From Tethya wilhelma (Eukaryota > Porifera > Demospongiae > Tethyida > Tethyidae): 64,000 nucleotides of DNA. The notes below the pieces were generated by a model. That model was not told the origin of the DNA and ran no database searches. It worked only from the letters and a program-made list of their open reading frames with translations. Location of the stretch: NCBI GenBank assembly GCA_964030475.1, contig CAXIPT010000004.1, positions 2,895,544 through 2,959,543 on the forward strand, written 5' to 3'. Of this stretch, positions 10,357-21,762 are shown in pieces (the first letter of the stretch is position 1; each line of letters opens with the position of its first letter). A program made the translations under genes and the position numbers.

Positions 10357-11277
10357 TTTTTACTGAGTTCAAACAAAGCAAGGGAACAGCAACACGCAAT
10401 TACTGTTCATTGTGTCAGAAAATTATTCACAATTTACTATTTCAATCCTTCATAGACCTCTTTACACTGACAGTTCTTTTCGTGAGCACAAACTCAACCA
10501 AAAAGACGGCTGCAAACACTTGCCTCTTCTTGGCAGCCATTTTTGGAAAAGTTGCTGACACGCCCCTTCCGCTATTATCTCATGGAAAATAAATCTTGCG
10601 CGAAAATTACACGTGCGTTTCGGCTGGATAGACTATGTGGCTGGGATTGGAAACGCTACGCGAAATTCAGTATCATTCAATACAAAGTGGGCGGGCACTC
10701 CAAGTTGTAGATTTGAGATCTGATAGTAGCAGCTGCCATGAAAGTGCAAGAAAAAATTTACGCCAAGCCGGCTCAAGACTGAAGAAGTGGACAAATTGTG
10801 CTAAGTAGGTTGCATTTACAGGACAAAATAGTAGTTGTCGTTCTGTTTAGTATAGTTGCCCATGTCATATGAGTGTGTATTAATTGGAAAAATTGTGAAA
10901 TCATCTGTTGGTTGGACAAAATATTTGTAAAACAGAAGTATATTACCGTTTAAGAGTAGCTTTCTGTACCTCTATCTTCCTTACATTTTATCCCCGGCCT
11001 CTCTAACCCTATCAGCTGAATTCAGTGGGCCATTAGGCTTAGAATGGTACTAAACATGACTCTATCAGAGTCTGTGAGAGGGTCAAGTAAAAACTTTTAC
11101 TAATGGGTATACCTGCCGGTGTAGGTAAACTTTCTGTACCTGTCACTAGCCTGAGAGAAAGATGCTTCCAGCACCAATATATAGTACTGTATTTTCAATT
11201 GTGGATATCCTTTTATATCAAATACACTTAATTTTATGCTAATAATTTGTATTATTCTCCAGATATGCCAAGAAAAC
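10357..11277. other. non-coding, no gene recognised
   Basis: Upstream of the possible first exon at 10,356. The stretch GGGATTGGAAACG near 10,645 resembles one end of the CATAGATT-type element seen at 23.1-23.9 kb; a partner-like end lies near 11,890. No clear boundaries. Confidence 0.35.
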
Positions 11278-11546
11278 TCAGGCTCTTTCACAGAACGAAA
11301 CATTACACTTTCTTGAGATAATCACCCAGTCCACTTCACCATTATTAGTCTCTATACTCTGGAGAGCCTCTTCTTTCACCTCTGACGGGAACCAAAAGCG
11401 GCCATGCAACATCATTATTGGTGTCGTATGGTTTTGCCATGCATTGCTAGTACAGAATGTCCTACATACATACTGCCTCCCAGATTTTTGACTCTTGCTA
11501 CTTATTAAAGACTTTGAATTTGCTGGTATAGCAGTAAATGTCAACT
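11278..11546 (-). CDS. candidate terminal exon, unrecognised protein
   Basis: After a TTACACAG acceptor the minus strand is open for about 89 codons (LTFTAIPANSKSLISSKSQK .. WFPSEVKEEALQSIETNNGE .. VDWVIISRK ..) to a TGA at 11,280-11,278. Composition and length look coding and the acceptor is fair, but no upstream exon could be attached and the family is not recognised. It could be a relic exon in this transposon-rich stretch. Confidence 0.33.
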
Positions 11547-12234
11547 CTGTGTAAGTAACTATAATTGTGTGACTGTCATTGCACACAATTCATCCTTGGC
11601 AATGTACTATTTTTGATTTTTACTGCAGTGTTTTGGAAAGAAAATTGATCTAGAAGTCAGTGAACTCAGTAAAATTTACTTTGTATTGTTTAAAAATGCA
11701 AGACATAATAATTATATTATGATGATATAACCGTAGTGTTGATATTATGCAGAGTATATATATCAACCTGAACCATAGCTGCACAGCTCGCTGAGAAAGA
11801 GAATACATCAAAGTAGCTGTGCTGCTCAAGTAAATGCGCGCGTGCATATATTACAATTCGGAGTGTCTGTATTAGCATATGGGTGCTTCCAATCCAGGTT
11901 ACGTAGTCTATAATATCTATGGTAATACAGTGGATGTATCCATAAATGGCTATCTTAGTTCTCTCTAATTCTGAAATGGGAGGTGGTCTAGCAATTAGCA
12001 GTTTTGAAATATTGAAATTTGAAGACAGCTGGTCTGGCAGTTTTGTATGGCAGCCTATACGGAGAGTGTGTCAAAACAAGATCGCCGTTTTTAAAAATCA
12101 GTACCTCTGGTAGCCGTCAGTTTTCAGTGAGTATAGTTTGTTGTGACTATGATTAAAAAATTGACAGGGTGGGAAGCGTACTGGCTACTTGTGCTTGTTC
12201 AGGAAGAACACGAATAGAAATTTTCAATACATTT

Positions 12235-12812
12235 TTAATGGAACGTGACACGGAGCAATTTTTTTAGTATAGACCTTATGCAATTACGTTAAATTGTGTC
12301 ATGACTTTCATAGCAACACCGGATGCGCTGCTAACTGCCGCCATTTTGAAGGGCAAAAATATAATGGCTGACATACGGAAACAAACAAATATTTTGCATG
12401 ATTAGGCTTTTTTTGTGATTCACAACTACCAAGACAGAATATAGCTAGCCCAGAGCGTGGAAGCAATAGTACCAACTACGCAACAAAGATTATGATACAG
12501 GGCCAAGAACTACAATTTTTGTCACCGTCTGCTAGCTGTTCTAGCTGCCCCTGCTCAAGGATCACTTCGTAAGTCTATAGGGCTCTCTGAGTGAAGGTAA
12601 TCGAGCGTATGTAAGTTAACTATCTCCAGGGTTTTACTGCAAAAATTCTTCGAAGAAGCTGTCACTTTCTTGCATTGCTGCTGTACTTCCACGCTAAATT
12701 TGCCCTTCAAAATGGCGGCGTTAGCAACGCATGCGCGGTTTCTAAGTCGTGACGTCAATTGCATAAGGTCTGTACGGAGAAAAGTTAAGTCCGTGTCCCG
12801 TTATTTCTGGTA
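12235..12812. mobile_element. TIR element with arms of about 120 bp
   Basis: The left arm (about 12,240-12,362) and right arm (about 12,690-12,808) are imperfect inverted repeats sharing AGACCTTATGCAATT, GCCGCCATTTTGAAGGGCAA and a GTGACACGGA-like outer part. The middle reappears at 58,058-58,420 with a right end containing CAAAATGGCGGCG and GCATGCGCGGTTT. This is a repeat family; no coding capacity seen. Confidence 0.7.
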
Positions 12813-13167
12813 TATAATGCTACCACTCGTCTACCTCTCCGTTATTTTTCAAACACATCATGTGAGAAGTTTTACCAGGCCTTCACCGGCTTAGCTTTGC
12901 AACTCCCGAAATATAAAATACGTGCATGCTGGGGAAGGCCTGGGAACGAGGCTACCCCCGTTAGACGAGCAGTACCATTGTAATGCGTAATAACTCGATT
13001 TAACACATTATACACATAACGCTCATAAATGCAATTTTAATCACTTACTGGTCTTTTAGTTTCCTGCACAGGTTTACAATGCATTGTTAGAAGAGAATAT
13101 TCTTCATGAGTTGAACTAGATCTAGAGTCCTAGTACATTCATGTGTGCAAGTGGACATGCATCATAG

Positions 13168-13247
13168 TGAGCCCCAATAGTTACTTAGTTTGTTTTGAAA
13201 AACTAAACCTATTGTTACTATAATTGGGGCGAGCCTGAGCGAGCCCC
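13168..13247. repeat. GAGCCCCAAT / ATTGGGGCGAGCC inverted repeat
   Basis: A short hairpin-like unit: GTGAGCCCCAATAGT near the left and ACTATAATTGGGGC with GAGCCTGAGCGAGCCCC on the right. The GGGGCGAGCCTGAGCGAGC block recurs at 15,504 and, inverted, at 16,094. Confidence 0.55.
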
Positions 13248-13448
13248 ATGTGGAACGGTGAAACATTGAGGAAGTGTAATGCCTGCACGACATTGACCAA
13301 ACCGGAAATAGCTAAGCTGCTCGAATAACACGAAAGCCAAAAAATTTATAAAGATCCGGGCCTCAGACTTACAGTATTTCTATTTACACGCGCGCACGCA
13401 AAATCGAAAAACAAAAAGCAAGCTGGATGCACGCACCGAGGCACGCAC

Positions 13449-14098
13449 TAGTCTAGTCCTAGACCCCACCTCTTTCGCCAGCGAAAAATAGGGGTCTAGA
13501 AAAACTGGTGCACTTCTGGTGAAATTCTGGAATGTATCTGCGTCATGATTCACGTGCAGTCTGACCTCAAAAATTTATTGGATCTTTCTGCATTTTCGCG
13601 AGCAAGTTTCAACACAGATCAATCGTTTTTTTGTGTCCAAGCAGGAGACTCTACAGTGAACATTAAGCCCTGAGAAAAGAGTAGTCAGTAAATAATCTTC
13701 ACCGAATAGATCGAGTGCTTCAAGTCAAAAGACACGCTAACCCTACCCACTGCAATTTCCGTAGCTCATGCCTTTGTAATAACTAAATTCTTATCTGTCC
13801 AATTTAGAGATGAAAGCGCTAGCTTCAGCGATGTCAATGGTATGTTGTTTAGAGTTTCATCAGGTTTCAAAACTTTTGTACACACACACAAAAATTCTAC
13901 AGACTATAGTCAGTTTACAAGTAACAATTTTTCGTGACTTCCACAATCAACGTTCAGTCATGTATAATTGTCACATGACTTCATGTAAGCAATCTGATTG
14001 GCTCTGGCCATTTTCGAGCAGAGAACGCCGGAAGTGCGCCAGTTTTTCTAGACCCCTATTTTTCACTGGCGAAAGAGGTGGGGTCTAGGACTAGACTA
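13449..14098. mobile_element. 650-bp MITE with nearly perfect 58-bp TIRs
   Basis: Begins TAGTCTAGTCCTAGACCCCA and ends with the reverse complement. The arms include CTCTTTCGCCAG and AAAAATAGGGGTCTAGAAAAA, with a single mismatch or so. GGCACGCAC (13,440-13,448) and GGCACACAC (14,101-14,109) are a likely diverged target duplication, offset by an extra TA. Belongs with the TAG..CTA elements described below. Confidence 0.8.
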
Positions 14099-14567
14099 TA
14101 GGCACACACTTACACATCGAAAAGTCTTTCAAGTTGCTGCTTTTAGTCTGACAGCACTGCCACTTACAGTCAGCTCAGCCTAGCTATAGCTATAGTTGCT
14201 CATTTCTTCACAGACACAGCCTTGTTCCCAGCTGAATGGACACCTACACTGTACACACTGACAGCCAGATTCAGATGGTGCGGGTACCCGTATACTATCA
14301 GCCTGCTTGTCAGTTAGTAACCTTGAGTACTCAAAATCATTTCAATAAGTTCGCCCATAGATAATAGGTTTGCTATAACAGGAGTAGATAATCATGCGTT
14401 TATCTACTAATAGCATGGTCTTGTAAATAAAGATCCTTCGCTCAGGCTTGCCCAATGATGTTTCCATCTGACTAGTAGGTATAGATACTAATTTTGTTAC
14501 TAGATACAAGTTGAGCCCATTCAAACAAACAATGAGAACGGATAAAATGAAAGCACCTATGGTGCAC

Positions 14568-15467
14568 AAGCCTCGGCGCACTCATATAGCATGCAAAACA
14601 AAACATGAATGATGCAGTGTATCAGTAAAGGAAGACCGTCATCATTGAGTATTGAGACCCAAGTAAGCTGGCATCTTGAAATAAACTTAATTAAGTTCCA
14701 AAGACCTGCTGCAATCAAGCCGGTACATGTATGTCACGATCAAGTTGAGTAGGAGTTGTAGCCAGCCTAGCTATAATCTATAGAACACTCACTTAAGACT
14801 AAATATCCATTGAACGGTGAAACTTGAACAGTTACACGTACTGCAGATGCTTATTTACATTTGAATGACAGATCATCAGATCATCTATAATCTGACACTG
14901 ACTCAGTACTGATTCAGGCATCAGTGCAACCTAAAGCTCACTCAAAACAACACATATGTATCTAAGATCAGTAATATCATCATAATAGTTATACAAAGTG
15001 CTATCTTACTTGAGTTACCTGCCTGAACAATAGTCTGGAGTATCCAGACCCTTTGCACGCGCGGGAAAAAGGGTCTGGATACTCCAGACCCTTTTTCCCG
15101 CGCGTAGTTTTAGCGCGCGTGTAAAGGGTCTGGATACTCCAGACTACCTGAACAAGCAGCCAAGATATCTAAATCCTCCAAGCCTACTGTATTTCTAGAT
15201 AACGCACACTACATGGGGTGTGATCGACGATGGGTGCGGTTTCGAAGCCTAAGCGCTCAGAGATGCACAAAAGCCTCAGATCTCAGAAACTACATTGTTT
15301 TGCAAGATTCTACACATCAAATTTCAAGATTATTTCGATTCATGAACGTGAGTACCTTCCATTGTGACTCTAGAGCTGCCGTTCTTCAGATAATTTAGTA
15401 ACAGACACACACACATGCAAAATGACTACCGTAACCCTCTGCACGTGCTACGCACGCGCCGAGGCTT
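14568..15467 (+). mobile_element. AAGCCTCGGC-type DNA element, copy 2
   Basis: Starts AAGCCTCGGCGCACTC and ends CACGCGCCGAGGCTT, with the same internal blocks as copy 1. Interrupted at 15,031-15,146 by a smaller palindromic element. Confidence 0.75.
15031..15146. mobile_element. 116-bp palindromic TAG..CTA element, 9-bp TSD
   Basis: CCTGAACAA flanks it exactly at 15,022-15,030 and 15,147-15,155. Ends are TAGTCTGGAGTATCCAGACC and its inverse; the middle repeats the same GGGTCTGGATACTCCAGACC unit between CGCGCG-rich spacers. Confidence 0.88.
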
Positions 15468-15503
15468 AATTATACCTAATACTAGAAGAATGCAAGGCAT
15501 TGT

Positions 15504-16112
15504 GGGGCGAGCCTGAGCGAGCGCAGCATTTTGCATGAGTTGTACAGCAAGTGTGTGGAGATACTTATCACACAAGTTGTCAGAATGCATAGAAAACTGA
15601 GTGTCCAAATGACTGTAGTGTGAACGTCAGAAGTTAGCTTACACAAAGGATTGCAAATGAGATGTAAGGTCTAGGGTTGTTTTCGATCTATCTCTTACCT
15701 AGCTCTGATACTGTATGGGGTTGAGCAAGCCTGGCATCATGGTTTTTCTCCTTGTTTCTTCCTATCTTTGAAGTTTCTGTTGGGTGCTGCGGTTGAACTG
15801 TTTCTGTGCCTTCTCTCATAGGATATGCTTAGCATCTATCTTGTTTTAACTGCCTAAGTCTCACAACCTCTAGCTATCAGCTGAATCATTTCTTAACTGT
15901 TTTGCTCAGCTGCCTCTGTCTGATTTCTCGACTGTCTCGAAAACACATGCTCACTCTAAACTTATGGGCATGCGTGAGTAATGCATTGTACATGGTACGG
16001 GTCGATTGTTATGTTAGCTAGAAATTAGTAGGTGAACACACAAAGTCCAACAATGACAGACAGACGCTCCCGACGTACAACTCGCTATCTGGGGCTCGCT
16101 CAGGCTCGCCCC
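15504..16112. repeat. segment bounded by inverted GGGGCGAGCCTGAGCGAGC
   Basis: The 19-base block at 15,504 recurs in inverted form at 16,094-16,112, so the 609 bases between may be a TIR element. No target duplication was identified and no frame is supported inside. Confidence 0.5.
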
Positions 16113-16148
16113 AATAATACCACAATAGGGACATGTATATACACACAC

Positions 16149-16504
16149 CTGATGATGTCCATCAACAAGGTATTGTTCTACTCCAACGTCCTCTCCATCC
16201 ACATCTGGCGGGTATGGCTCCGGAAAAAAATTCAGTTCTTTATTTTCAGTGAAGAACTTGATGTTGTTATTTACTATCTTACACTTTTTCAGAACAAAAT
16301 CCAGTACCTCCTTCCTTTTGGTATCACTTTTTAAATGCTTCTGGAAAACTATAAAAATGCCTTCATGATCAACTTGCTTGCGAACTTCACGCTCAAACTC
16401 CTCAGTACCTCCCGAATCCTTACAATATGAACGTAATTTCATAAAGGAGATTCCATACTTTTCGGTTAACTTTAATTGATCAAGGATGTGACTGTTTGCT
16501 CCAG
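16149..16504 (-). CDS. internal exon of an unrecognised gene
   Basis: On the minus strand a strong acceptor (TTCTTATTACAATGCAG) opens a 356-base frame ending at a donor in CATCATCAG/GTGTGTGTA. The reading is AGANSHILDQLKLTEKYGIS .. CKDSGGTEEFEREVRKQVDH .. FVLKKCKIVNNNIKFFTENK .. YPPDVDGEDVGVEQYLVDGH and a few more. The even mix of charged and hydrophobic residues is typical of a real globular protein. I see no family signature I can name. Flanking exons were not found: a TTAA-type MITE sits just upstream and a GAGCGAGCC repeat just downstream, so the gene may be broken by transposons. Confidence 0.42.
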
Positions 16505-16573
16505 CTGCATTGTAATAAGAACAGCCATGCAATTAAGTTTCATAGGCAAACACTAGTTACACTTACTTCTGGT

Positions 16574-17178
16574 TTAAGGTTCTGGGATACAGGCAAATTA
16601 ATTGCAAGACCGCACTGCACATTATTCAGTATATAGCAAAAACTGCTCATTGCACAGTGCCAAAATTTTACACACTAGTTCAGCTATAATTTATGCTACT
16701 CTAGGCTGAATTTGGTTGTTAGCACAAGTTTAGCTAACTAAAGCGAAGAGCTCAAAACTTAGCAATTTTTTGACATAAAATATTTGCAACAGTAGGCTTA
16801 GTGGAGTGAATCAAGGCAGACACGCAGAAATCCAACTGTAATTGTGAGGGATTAGCGAAAAGTTTTTTAAAAAATCGCTTACTTGCTTGGGAAATATAGT
16901 GAAGTTTGTTGATTCTTGACTCACACTGAGGTCGGGTCTGCTCATTGTACGAGTGTTTCTTTCATTTTACGAAGCAGTATTCCACAAAAACTCTTCGCCA
17001 GTCCCTAGTCAGTATAAAAAACAAGCTCAGAAAGCACTAGAGCAAAGATGAACTGCCTTATCTATGGCTATATTTGACATCAAAAATTTTATGGCCATAT
17101 CTCCGCCATTTTTGATACTGATTTTGACGAAAAAATTTCGTTTCGTTTAATTAAGCAAACGGTATCCCAGAACCTTAA
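16574..17178. mobile_element. 605-bp TTAA-flanked MITE, copy 1
   Basis: Starts TTAAGGTTCTGGGATAC and ends GTATCCCAGAACCTTAA, a perfect inverted pair. The interior (GAGACC/AAGACC, ACTGCTCATTGCACAGTG, TTTACACACTAGT) matches a second copy at 26,724-27,312. TTAA at both ends suggests mobilisation by a piggyBac-type transposase (inference). Confidence 0.82.
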
Positions 17179-18297
17179 GCCCCACCTCTTTAGCATGTGT
17201 GTGTATGTATATACCGTATAGCTAGAAATTTTCGAGGAATAAAATTTTAAGATAAAGTTTTCTTGGCTCGTTTTCTCTGTAGTCTCTAGGATTAGAAACT
17301 TAGCGCTACTTGTGGTAGTAGAGGGATGGTTAGTCTATACATTTATAAGTTTAGTTTGTGCTCAAAGCCACGGAGAAAGAAACGGGCCCTTAATTGCAGA
17401 ACGTTATAGGCAGGTCACGTGATCGCTCAAACTTCAGCATAATTTTTTGCCAAGTGGGAGACTGTTTTTTCCTCTGTTTGTGATTAAGAGAGTCTAAGAA
17501 TGTAAGCTAGGCCTTTGTGTGACTATTGAGAGCATACTCGGACTCCCAACCACCCGATTTACTGGCCTATAAGAAGAATATCTCATGCTGAAAGTGTGAA
17601 ATCAGTGAAATTCAGTTATGGTGAGTTTATTGATCTAGTATTATTAGATTTTAATCTGATAACTTGTCTAATTTATGAGAGCAGCTGTAGCTATAGCTTA
17701 TAATAATATAATATGCACAAATTTATGATCAGAAGTGTAGCATTCCCATGCAGCTAGTATTCTGCTTCAATGAACCCCCTACTACATGTATACTGAGCTG
17801 GCTAGCTATGGCAACATGACTAAGGATCGAGGAGGGTCTAGCTTGATCGAAACTGTGTTGTAGATATGTTATTTACTACCACATTTATTATTTTTGCAGG
17901 CTGAAGTATGTTGTCCGTATCGAGTACTTTGAAACAGTATCTAAGTCAGAGATGCATGCAATGGCTTTGCAATGCTGGTATATTCTTCACTGATCTCAAA
18001 AGCCACCTTCCCACCATCAGTAAAAGTCAGACCAACAGCATGGAACATACCCAGTGAATGCATAATCAAGGAATTCCAAGCGTGGAATTGCAGAGATTTA
18101 AAGCCAAACTGATTACTGATCAAATATATTATGTGCACTATAGCAGTCTGCACACACACAACAATAAAATGTATGGTAAATTGTATATGTATTAACAAGT
18201 TCTTATAAATCACTCCCCCATTGTCAATGCAATTGATCTGATCACTGTGAATGCCATCCATTAGTATAATAATTATTATGTACAGTACTGCATCATA
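17179..18297. other. spacer with unconvincing coding hints
   Basis: On the plus strand ATG/GTGAGT at about 17,618 and TTTTTGCAG at about 17,900 look like a tiny first exon and acceptor, but the joined frame (MAEVCCPYRVL) stops at once. On the minus strand 18,106-17,941 reads FGFKSLQFHAWNSLIMHSLG .. FTDGGKVAFEISEEYTSIAK to a stop, again without a joinable partner. Both are possible gene relics. Confidence 0.25.
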
Positions 18298-18306
18298 GAT
18301 ATAATA

Positions 18307-18959
18307 TAGCCTCGTACCCAGGCCACTCCCTCTTTTTAGTGTTTCACGCTAAAAATCGGGAGGGCCTGGTACATGTCCTCACGTGAAGTACGTCATAACC
18401 GCGTCATATTTAATTGCGCGTGGGCGTGTTGCATGCGCTAGGCACGAGTTCTATGTTTCGCCCACGCAAATAATTTTAGTTTTGCTGGCAAGCTCGCGGC
18501 AAGATGGCTGTTTTCTAGTATTAGGCAAGAAAATTTGTGACAAGACTCGAAAATTCGCTTCTTTTTCGTAAAAACAACGAAAGAATTTGTGTAAGTCAAG
18601 AAAGAAGCAATAATAAAACTGTTTGAATTCCGTTGGAGCCGTCTTGGACCTGCCACAAGCTCAAACCGTTTGCTACCTGTAGAAACAGAGATTTAGCTCG
18701 CTATAGTGAAGCGCTAGGCATGCTTGTAAGTGCTAGTCAGGCGTAGCCTGACTCAGTAGACTGTAGGCCGGCTAGCGCCTAGTACAGTATAAGGCTCAAT
18801 CTACTATTGTACAACTGCGTGGGTGCAAAAACCAATATTCTTAGGCAATACAGGTGATGCAATGGCTTCGCCCACGCTCACTAATTACTGTTCGACCTCA
18901 CGTGATTACATTTTTAGCGTGAAACACTAAAAAGAGGGAGTGGCCTGGGTACGAGGCTA
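18307..18959. mobile_element. 653-bp TAGCCTCG..CGAGGCTA MITE, 9-bp TSD
   Basis: GATATAATA flanks it exactly (18,298-18,306 and 18,960-18,968). Inverted repeats of about 50 bp start TAGCCTCGTACCCAGGCCAC and include AGTGTTTCACGCTAAAAAT. No transposase seen. Confidence 0.9.
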
Positions 18960-19539
18960 GATATAATATATAATATAAGTAGCATCAGCTCAGGGTGGTT
19001 AAGGCATGTCTAACAAAATAGTGCGCGTCTAGGCAACCAACCGCATAATCAATGACATTTATAATCATGAGTTGGAAAAAGTCGACTCTACACTTCAAAA
19101 ATTAAGACTATGATGGTTTCTAGCTTTAGTTTTCACTGATTAGGCTATGCCACGGTAGACCTCGTAGAGTGAGCTACAGAATTCTCTGAGCAAACTTCCG
19201 TACGCTAATTTTAATATGACGTAATGCCCAAAGTTGGCAAAGGGCACATGGTCTGCAAGTTTTGTGTACAATTTGATATGAATTCCGGCCAACACTGACA
19301 TTTGCAAGAGTTTTAGCAAGCTTTGTGAAGCTACGAACGCTTAGTTTAGAATAGTTTTAGGCAATCTATCGGAGGGATTTGGGAATTATAGCACAGAAGG
19401 TGAGTTATTTGCATGAATAGGTCTAAAAACCATGGTAATGAAAGCACCAAGGTGCATAAGCCTCGGCACACTAACTAGCATGCACAACTAAACATGTATG
19501 CATGACTTATGACCAGCACCATTCACTGCATAAGAGGTG

Positions 19540-19560
19540 TAGTCTGGTGTATCCAGACTA
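19540..19560. mobile_element. 21-bp minimal TAG..CTA insert with 9-bp TSD
   Basis: TAAGAGGTG occurs at 19,531-19,539 and 19,561-19,569. Between them are only 21 bases, TAGTCTGG..CCAGACTA, a near palindrome using the same termini as the 116-bp element at 15,031. Confidence 0.8.
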
Positions 19561-19797
19561 TAAGAGGTGTCAGCCTAGCAAAATCAGCTCTAGCCTGCTG
19601 CAATTACTAAGGATGTACTGAGCTGTGGTCAGCCTATAGTTATAATATTTAAACCTCTGTTTAGAAATTCATTGAATATACTTTTGATGCTTGTCACAGT
19701 AGCACTTGCAAATTGAATGCTCAGCTGTAGCCAGCTACTGAGTATCCGGTATATGCTAGTCAGCCTGAGGCAGGCTTTGATACACAACTAACGTACT

Positions 19798-20702
19798 TAG
19801 TCTCGCTAGCCAGACTCTCCGCAAGTCTCGCTAGCCAGACTCTCCGCAAAAAATGGGAGAGTCTGGTAGATTGCGCATACTACTTTTTGTTCCACATTAC
19901 CAGAATCTGGTAAACCACAGTGAGTAAGATTGGTTAGATAAGTGGCAGGAAGCTCCACTCATGCAAAGACTGCTGTACAAATCCTATGGGTAGATTATGT
20001 AATGTTATGCAAGGGGTAGTCACTCCCACTCCGTGTATGGTTCCGTTTGTGACCGGGATCAAGATGGAATCAAGAAATCAAAGCAGATTTTCAACAAGAA
20101 TCAAGCGATCAAGCTTGCTTTGTAGTCGAAACTCGATCAAGATCAAGAATGCCGCAACTATTATGACGTAATAGCTAGACTGTGCAATTTTAATTTTTTT
20201 TCCGTCTAAATAGAAATGTATATACGGTTAGCTGGTTAGAGCGAGCTCTGCTCGTAAAAGTGAGAGAGAGTTCGATTTGCCAGTCTGGATTGGTGCAGAT
20301 GACACTTTTACTCCAGTGTACACCTAGTACCAGCGTTGAATTCATTTTGTAGCAGTTCCTTCTCAAACTGTAGTTAGTTACGCGTTTCACGTGCAACCGC
20401 CTGAGGGTCAAAGTTCATTGATCAAGCGCTAGGTTTGACTTCGATCAAAGGATCAAGGACAATTTTTACTGTAGATCAAGCGATCAAGGCGACTTTTAGT
20501 GGATCAAGACTCTTGATCCCGGTCGCAAACGGAACTTACACGGAGTGGGAGTGACTACCCCTTGTTATGGTAGCACCCACTTAACTTGACCACGGGTTAC
20601 AACTATGGTCATTACCAGATTCTGGTAACGTGGAACAAAAAGTAGTATACGCAATCCACCAGACTCTCCCATTTTTTGAGGAGAGTCTGGCTAGCGAGAC
20701 TA
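19798..20702. mobile_element. 905-bp TAGTCTCGC..GCGAGACTA element, 9-bp TSD
   Basis: Flanks are TAACGTACT (19,789-19,797) and TAACCTACT (20,703-20,711), one mismatch. Inverted repeats of over 100 bp include GCTAGCCAGACTCTCC, TTGCGCATACTACTTTTTGT and TTACCAGAATCTGGTAA-like motifs. The left terminus is duplicated once. Contains a second nested element. Confidence 0.88.
20011..20563. mobile_element. 553-bp nested TIR element AAGGGGTAGTC
   Basis: Begins AAGGGGTAGTCACTCCCACT and ends AGTGGGAGTGACTACCCCTT. The arms continue with CCGTTTG..GACCGGGATCAAG. Flanks GTTATGC and GTTATGG are a probable imperfect target duplication. The inner part is rich in GATCAAG. Confidence 0.8.
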
Positions 20703-20833
20703 TAACCTACTATGATGGATACTTCTATACAAAGTATTATCTCACTATATTCAATTTGCAATCAATGAGTTACTTACCTGTCCAAGCAGCTAAGCCAGCC
20801 AAACTAAAGTCCTTCTAGAAGCTCATGTCAATG

Positions 20834-20888
20834 TAGTCTCGTCTCGTCTCCGGCCTTGGAGAAGGGGTGGGGTCTGGGGACGAGACTA
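20834..20888. mobile_element. 55-bp TAG..CTA micro-element, exact 9-bp TSD
   Basis: ATGTCAATG at 20,825-20,833 and 20,889-20,897. The element starts TAGTCTCGTC and ends GACGAGACTA, with inner CCGGCCTTGG. Confidence 0.88.
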
Positions 20889-21283
20889 ATGTCAATGATT
20901 CAAGCTCTACTGTTTCTAGATAACGCACACTACATGGGGCGGGATCAATAGGTGCGGTTTCGAAGCTAAGCGCTCAGAGAAGCACAAAAGCCTCAAATCT
21001 CAGAAACTACAGTGTCTTGCAAGATTCTACACAACAAATTTCTAGATAATTTCGATTCATGAACGTAAGTACCTTCCGTTCGGACCATAGAGCTAGCTGC
21101 CATTCTTCAGATAATCTAGTAACAGACAGACAGACACACACACACACACAAAACGACTACCGTAATCACGTGCCGAGGCTTAACAAATGGCTTTTTGCAG
21201 CTAAATTACAACATACTTACAAATTCAAGAATCCCTCCGATGAAAACTTAGTTAGTACACTAAAGTTTAGCCATAACTATATA

Positions 21284-21510
21284 CCATATAGCACAAAAAT
21301 TTGGCGGATTTTAATATTGGCAGATTGGCAGTTTTGGTAAGGACTGCCAATATTAAATCTGCCAACAGTTATATATTTTGGTGCATGCACATATATATGC
21401 ATACGATACGTGTATTGCTGCGTGCGCAAATGCCAAAATAAAATCCGCCAATCATGAAATTTTTGACAATCTGCCAAATTTTATTCCCGCCAATATTTTG
21501 TGCTATACGG
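21284..21510. mobile_element. CCGTATAGC-type MITE, copy a (TA target)
   Basis: Flanked by TA. Ends CCATATAGCACAAAAATTTG and CAATATTTTGTGCTATACGG, with inner inverted blocks such as TTTGGCGGATT and TTAATATTGGC. Other copies at 24,453, 50,897 and 56,236. TA target and about 200 bp length suggest a Tc1/mariner-type MITE (inference). Confidence 0.78.
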
Positions 21511-21762
21511 TATTTAGGCCGCTTATTGCTGTGATCTTCATAGTTGGCAAACTCAATTTAGTGTTTTTCATATACCTAATTGAGTATTCATTTATTCATA
21601 GTTAATTAAATATTTGCGGTTCATTAATCTGTCAAGATCTTAAAATAGATTATAGTTTCATTATATACACAAATATTTGATACTAGTTTTCTGGTTTCTG
21701 AATTATCTGCATTGGAAATCCATGCAAAATTTTCTACAAAATCTGCTTAGAATCTTGCTTTT

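Larger units (their letters stand above)
19458..21181 (+). mobile_element. AAGCCTCGGC-type element, copy 3, with four insertions
   Basis: Left end AAGCCTCGGCACAC, right end CACGTGCCGAGGCTT, with the family's internal blocks. It is expanded to 1.7 kb by elements at 19,540-19,560, 19,798-20,702 (itself holding 20,011-20,563) and 20,834-20,888. Confidence 0.75.
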
